Source: an archaeon CG07_land_8_20_14_0_80_38_8
Lineage (GTDB): Archaea > Nanobdellota > Nanobdellia > Tiddalikarchaeales > Tiddalikarchaeaceae
Direction: 5' to 3'
NCBI GenBank assembly: GCA_002779595.1
Contig: PEWF01000003.1
Span: forward strand, 369 to 9,392
Length of the DNA: 9,024 bases
In this document: one piece after another, positions 6,467-9,024 of the stretch
How positions within the stretch are numbered: position 1 is the first letter of the stretch
How the letters are laid out: every line of letters starts with the position of its first letter
The notes under the pieces: model-generated
Databases searched by the model: none
The model's input: only the letters and a program-made list of their open reading frames with translations
Told to the model about the DNA's origin: nothing
Program-made: the position numbers and the translations under genes

Positions 6467-6556
6467 TTATTTACCATATGGTAAATATATATTAAAATTT
6501 AATTCCTGCCCTTCCTAGTATACCTTCTTAAAATTGAGTATAACTGCTCTGAGCAT
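6467..6556 (-). pseudogene. Short ORF interrupted by TAG
   Basis: Minus-strand ATG 6556 opens MLRAVILNFKKVY, meets TAG at 6515-6517, and continues in frame as EGQELNFNIYLPYGK to TAA at 6467-6469. The continuation looks protein-like. A TATA-like CTTTTATAG (about 6574-6582) lies some 22 bases upstream and overlaps the opposite-strand TATA. It may be a gene remnant or chance; stop-codon readthrough is possible but unsupported by anything else seen here. Confidence 0.25.
6468..6487. promoter_or_regulatory. Perfect 20-bp palindrome, operator-like
   Basis: ATTTACCATATGGTAAAT, extended by one T:A pair on each side, is a perfect inverted repeat without spacer. Such symmetry is typical of a site for a dimeric DNA-binding protein. 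It lies 34 bases after the tRNA and about 90 bases before the TATA box of the small membrane protein gene, and it overlaps the end of the TAG-broken ORF. The regulator is unknown. Confidence 0.45.
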
Positions 6557-6573
6557 CAGCAAAGTTTAAGAAC

Positions 6574-6580
6574 TATAAAA
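6574..6580 (+). promoter_or_regulatory. Promoter of the 56-aa membrane protein
   Basis: TATAAAA, about 34 bases before TTG 6611, predicting a start of transcription near 6603 and a leader of a few bases. ATG 6589 is too close to the TATA box to be used and its frame closes after six codons. Confidence 0.45.
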
Positions 6581-6610
6581 GTGTTTCTATGGAGTTAGGT
6601 AGATATTAAC

Positions 6611-6781
6611 TTGTCAGGATTTGAAACTATTCTTCATTACTTGCGCATATACTGGTTTTTGCCCAAGACGACATTGTTTTACTTTCTCATTTCAGTACTC
6701 GGGTTCACTTCCTACAACAGCGCTATTATATCTCTTACATTACTCATTGACTTCCTGGCATTCATAACTGGATACATATAA
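6611..6781 (+). CDS. Small membrane protein with TTG start (56 aa), unknown function
   Basis: A frame of 56 codons beginning TTG and reading SGFETILHYLRIYWF, then two hydrophobic segments (about 21-36 and 38-55). Evidence that it is real: the composition is that of a membrane protein, a TATA box lies 34 bases upstream, and the stop at 6779-6781 ends one base before the convergent parvulin gene, matching the tight packing of other pairs here. No ATG is available in frame; a stop lies 15 bases upstream. A one-base frameshift near 6606-6610 would instead join it to ATG 6589 (MELGRY). No family is recognised. Confidence 0.5.
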   Translation: MSGFETILHYLRIYWFLPKTTLFYFLISVLGFTSYNSAIISLTLLIDFLAFITGYI

Positions 6782-6782
6782 T

Positions 6783-7055
6783 TCAGGCAGTTCTTAATAT
6801 TATGTGGTAGCCGAATTGCGTTTTGACTGGTTCTTTGGTGGCTTCGTTCACTTTAAGCTTGAATGCTGCTGTTTCGAATTCAGGAACCATTACTCCTTTG
6901 GGGAAGAATCCTAAGTCCCCGCAGTTATTCCTGCTCGGGCATGAGGAGTATTCAGATGCTAATTCTGCAAAACTCGCGCCTTCCCCTAATGCCTTTATGA
7001 GCTTCTCGGCAGTTTCCCTGTCATCCACTAATATATGGCTTGCTCTTATTTCCAT
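6783..7055 (-). CDS. Parvulin-type peptidyl-prolyl cis-trans isomerase
   Basis: A 90-residue single-domain parvulin (PpiC rotamase) that speeds cis-trans isomerisation of bonds before proline. The family pattern is complete: ASHILV at the N-terminus with His 7, ELASEYSSCPS with Cys 39 in the place of Pin1 Cys 113, CGDLGFFPKG, the substrate pocket Met 56 and Phe 60 (VMVPEF), and FGYHIIL with His 84. There is no WW domain, signal peptide or anchor, so it is cytoplasmic, like the single-domain parvulins known from other archaea. ATG 7055 is supported by TTCTTAAAGAA centred about 27 bases upstream. An opposite-strand ORF (6823-7116) is its shadow. Confidence 0.97.
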   Translation of the reverse strand: MEIRASHILVDDRETAEKLIKALGEGASFAELASEYSSCPSRNNCGDLGFFPKGVMVPEFETAAFKLKVNEATKEPVKTQFGYHIILRTA

Positions 7056-7076
7056 AATTAATAAAATTATAATTAA

Positions 7077-7092
7077 TTCTTTAAGAATTTTT
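7077..7092 (-). promoter_or_regulatory. Promoter of the parvulin gene
   Basis: AAAAATTCTTAAAGAA on the minus strand, centred about 27 bases before ATG 7055, consistent with a leaderless mRNA. Confidence 0.55.
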
Positions 7093-7120
7093 GTTCCGGG
7101 AATAAAACAATACTAATTTC

Positions 7121-7137
7121 AAAAAGTTTTTAATAAT
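7121..7137 (+). promoter_or_regulatory. Promoter of the 63-aa gene
   Basis: AAAAAGTTTTTAATAAT with the TATA centre about 27 bases before ATG 7158. The minus-strand parvulin promoter sits some 45 bases away, so the two genes diverge from one AT-rich region. Confidence 0.6.
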
Positions 7138-7157
7138 AATACTTTAATGAATTAACT

Positions 7158-7349
7158 ATGTTCACAAATAATGACAAGAAGAAAATGAATGATTTAATTG
7201 AGGAAATTTCTGATAGTATTAGTGATAAATATTTTGAAGATGAACCTGTTAAAGAACTTGTTAATAATAATTATGTTAATTCTGACACTTTAATGGATTT
7301 CAGCAAGTTGCGCACTGACTTGTCAAAATACGAAAAAGAATTTTTTTAG
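7158..7349 (+). CDS. Small acidic protein of unknown function (63 aa)
   Basis: Begins MFTNNDKKKMNDLIEEISDS and is rich in Asp, Glu, Asn and Lys with few hydrophobic residues; it looks helical, especially at both ends (LIEEISDSISDKYF and LRTDLSKYEKEF). No membrane segment, cysteine or motif is present. The start is supported by a well placed TATA box. Its stop TAG overlaps the stop of the convergent AI-2E family gene by four bases, and TTTTTTT (7341-7347) at the end of the gene could act as terminator. The function is unknown. Confidence 0.75.
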   Translation: MFTNNDKKKMNDLIEEISDSISDKYFEDEPVKELVNNNYVNSDTLMDFSKLRTDLSKYEKEFF

Positions 7350-8347
7350 ACAAAATTGATTTTCTTGTTTTCGAATAATATTTCCAGCGCTGCCTGGAAC
7401 ATTCCGAAAATTAAAGGCCCTATTATGAATCCTGTGAATCCCAATGTTAACGCGCCTCCTGTTAATCCAAGAATGAAGAATACTGGATTAAAACTCGCGG
7501 TTTTCTCGCCTATTAACGGCTTGATAACGTTGTCAATTGTTGTTATGAAAAGCAGGAATATCACGTTGATTAAGAAAAGAGTGTAATCACCCATTAAGTA
7601 GCCCTGATACAAGTAAAAAATTGTGAGAAATGTGGGAACTATGGCAACAGTTATGTTAAAAAAGCACAATAAGAATGTGAAAAATGTTAATTCGAAAGCG
7701 TAAGGCGTGCCGAGGAAAAGCAGGAATACGAATAAAACGACTGACTGGACAAGTGAGGTTATGAACTGCCCCTGAAAAATGGCTTTCATCATTGAATTTA
7801 ACCTGTTAGTGAATTTGTCAAAATATTTTATTTCAGCAGGCGGAACAATCCCGCGCACTGCTTCAATTATTTCCTCGCCGTATTTGATAAAGTAGAAAAG
7901 GAAGAATAAGAATACGAACATGCTTAATGCCAGTTGCGGGGCAAAGAAGAACAAGTTCTGGATAAAAGATGCCAATTGGGTTAATCCTGCCTGAGTTAAC
8001 GGCTGCTGAACATTAAGTGAATCGAACAAATTAATTGTTGAATTAATTAACTGAATATTCTGCGCTTCACTCGCAAAGGATGCAATGCCCACAAAACCAT
8101 TATACAGGCTGGTTACGAATATTACAATAACAGTTGAAAGAATTGAGAATCCTATAATCATAGACATTAATGACACAACTGTCTCATTCCGGATTTTTTT
8201 AAACAATTTCTTCTTCAAAGGATAAACGAAGTATGCAACTATCACGCTTAATGCAAATATTTGGTAAAAAGAACTGCTCAAGTAGACAAGAAAACCCAGC
8301 AATAATACTAATATTATTATGACAAGCGCCTTGCTCTTCGTGTCCAT
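7346..8347 (-). CDS. AI-2E family transporter (PF01594-type membrane protein)
   Basis: A 333-residue integral membrane protein of usual length for the family. Two hydrophobic helices near the N-terminus (about 8-45) are followed by helix 56-80, a soluble stretch of about 80-132, and a C-terminal bundle. Family signatures are the NITVAIVPTFLTIFYLYQG segment (231-249), DNVIKPLIGEK (272-282), FILGLTGGALTLGFTGFIIG (291-310) and GPLIFG. Members are proposed to form pores or carriers for small molecules or ions; the name comes from a bacterial autoinducer-2 exporter, and I see no sign that this archaeon uses that signal, so the substrate is open. ATG 8347 has a TATA element (TTTAAAAGC on the minus strand) about 27 bases upstream, in a 65-base region shared with the divergent 104-residue gene. 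Confidence 0.93.
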   Translation of the reverse strand: MDTKSKALVIIILVLLLGFLVYLSSSFYQIFALSVIVAYFVYPLKKKLFKKIRNETVVSLMSMIIGFSILSTVIVIFVTSLYNGFVGIASFASEAQNIQLINSTINLFDSLNVQQPLTQAGLTQLASFIQNLFFFAPQLALSMFVFLFFLFYFIKYGEEIIEAVRGIVPPAEIKYFDKFTNRLNSMMKAIFQGQFITSLVQSVVLFVFLLFLGTPYAFELTFFTFLLCFFNITVAIVPTFLTIFYLYQGYLMGDYTLFLINVIFLLFITTIDNVIKPLIGEKTASFNPVFFILGLTGGALTLGFTGFIIGPLIFGMFQAALEILFENKKINFV

Positions 8348-8368
8348 GAATAATAATTAACGCATCAT

Positions 8369-8391
8369 GCTTTTAAAAAAATTTATAAAAG
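8369..8391. promoter_or_regulatory. Divergent promoters, AI-2E family gene and 104-aa gene
   Basis: Two TATA elements are packed back to back. TTTATAAAA (8382-8390) is centred 27 bases before ATG 8413 on the plus strand; TTTAAAAGC on the minus strand (8370-8378) is about 27 bases before ATG 8347. Binding at one could hinder the other. Confidence 0.6.
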
Positions 8392-8412
8392 GCACAAGAA
8401 GAAAGTATTAAC

Positions 8413-8727
8413 ATGTTTGAACTGCTAAAAGAGTCAGAAATTGAGTCAATTCTTAACAATTTAAGCGATATGAGGATTAAAGCATCCAATCAGTGCCTGA
8501 ATAAATTGTACTCTTATTGTGAAATTTTGAAAAATTATGCAGTTCCTTTGTCAAAAGAGTTTGACAATGTTAATAGTTTATGCCAAGAAGTCAGGAAGAA
8601 ATATGAAAGGAAACACCACCTGCCTCCTCTGAAAGTCTTCAGCCAGTGGCACAGGCAAATCATGGAATACTTTAATTTTATTAAAAAAAATTATAAAATG
8701 ATGGAGCCGAACAGCATAATTTTTTAA
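8413..8727 (+). CDS. Protein of unknown function (104 aa)
   Basis: Starts MFELLKESEIESILNNLSDM and appears all-helical, with heptad-like leucines and many charged residues; two cysteines (residues 28 and 36) are spaced as on one helix face and a third is at 57. A basic patch KKYERKHHLPPLK (about 63-75) is followed by a helix with FSQWHRQIMEYF. No membrane segment or known motif is seen. The start fits the TATA box 27 bases upstream. The following lipoprotein gene begins 25 bases after its stop but has its own TATA element overlapping this stop, so it is not clearly an operon. Confidence 0.75.
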   Translation: MFELLKESEIESILNNLSDMRIKASNQCLNKLYSYCEILKNYAVPLSKEFDNVNSLCQEVRKKYERKHHLPPLKVFSQWHRQIMEYFNFIKKNYKMMEPNSIIF

Positions 8728-8730
8728 AGA
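8720..8730 (+). promoter_or_regulatory. Promoter of the lipoprotein gene
   Basis: TTTTTTAAAGA overlaps the stop codon of the 104-aa gene and is centred about 29 bases before ATG 8753. Its T-run may also end the upstream transcript. Confidence 0.5.
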
Positions 8731-8752
8731 ATTAATTCATAAAAAAGTATTA

Positions 8753-9024
8753 ATGAATAAATTCATTGTTTTGCCGATTCTTGTATTATTCATTGCAGGA
8801 TGCACCCAGACTGAAATTGCCAATCCTGCTGCTGTTTATTGCGAGGATAAAGGATACAATTATGACATAAGGGATACTCCCATAGGGCAGGACGGCTTCT
8901 GCGTCTTTAATGACAGCAGCGAGTGCTCGGGATGGGATTATTACCACGGCGAATGCACTGAGGAAACCGCTTCGCCATGCAAGGACTTGTGCGGCAACAA
9001 TATCTGCGAGGAAGCAGTATGCCA
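8753..9024 (+). CDS. Secreted lipoprotein with DUF333 domain, N-terminal part
   Basis: The gene runs off the window after 90 codons. Residues 1-17 form a lipoprotein signal peptide: MNK, a hydrophobic core, and the lipobox IAGC with lipidation expected on Cys 17, so the protein is anchored outside the membrane. Residues about 24-68 match the DUF333 pattern: NPAAVYC, then KGYNYDIR, GQDGFCVFNDSSEC and WDYYHGEC. DUF333 occurs in small bacterial and archaeal cell-surface proteins of uncertain function, sometimes labelled putative hemolysin without proof. Beyond it a Cys-rich stretch SPCKDLCGNNICEEAVC begins, resembling CGNxxCE motifs of archaeal surface proteins, perhaps disulfide-linked or metal-binding. 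ATG 8753 is chosen because it starts the signal peptide and has a TATA box 29 bases upstream. Confidence 0.9.
   Translation, partial: MNKFIVLPILVLFIAGCTQTEIANPAAVYCEDKGYNYDIRDTPIGQDGFCVFNDSSECSGWDYYHGECTEETASPCKDLCGNNICEEAVC

Noticed and set aside
6823..7116. 97-codon plus-strand frame over the parvulin gene
   Set aside because: The opposite strand has a complete parvulin motif set; this frame is its shadow.
7356..7586. 76-codon plus-strand frame over the AI-2E family gene
   Set aside because: It is antisense to conserved family motifs and has no promoter.

Overview
The window reads as part of a small, compact, AT-rich archaeal genome, most likely a DPANN archaeon (Woesearchaeota/Pacearchaeota/Nanoarchaeota side). 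The lineage is inferred. It rests on the archaeal 16S rRNA gene, the archaeal-type AspRS, a parvulin close to the size of the known single-domain archaeal ones, TATA boxes about 25-31 bases before start codons, and an LRR protein whose N-terminal half resembles, from memory, proteins annotated in Woesearchaeota and Lokiarchaeota.

Layout. 1-816: 3' end of aspS, then a convergent 97-residue gene of unknown function. 817-1749: an LRR protein whose promoter shares a 14-base core with the 16S promoter just after it. 1750-3600: a stand-alone 16S rRNA gene (about 1988-3457) with a long leader and a trailer that pair into a processing stem; no 23S follows. 3608-4970: a polynucleotide-kinase-like P-loop protein convergent with an unknown 190-residue gene. 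5009-5284: a small two-helix membrane protein. 5285-5922: a decayed or non-coding stretch with an 81-85 base repeat present twice, 250 bases apart, and a frameshifted small ORF. 5923-6434: a small HExxH metallopeptidase and tRNA-Ala(TGC), divergent from one AT-rich promoter. 6435-6782: a perfect 20-bp palindrome, an ORF broken by TAG, and a TTG-start small membrane protein. 6783-8347: parvulin isomerase, a small acidic protein, and an AI-2E family membrane protein. 8413-9024: an unknown 104-residue protein and the start of a DUF333 lipoprotein that runs off the window.

The genes do not form one pathway. Most are single transcription units, each with its own TATA box close enough to the start codon for leaderless mRNA, and convergent pairs overlap or nearly touch at their stops. 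The points most worth a second look are unusual bases in the 16S decoding site (including a compensated 1404:1497 pair), the leader/trailer pairing of pre-16S with a leader segment that pairs with the 16S 5' end, and the twin structured repeats, whose only differences lie in one hairpin and preserve its pairing. I did not see a defence system, CRISPR array, insertion sequence or integrase.
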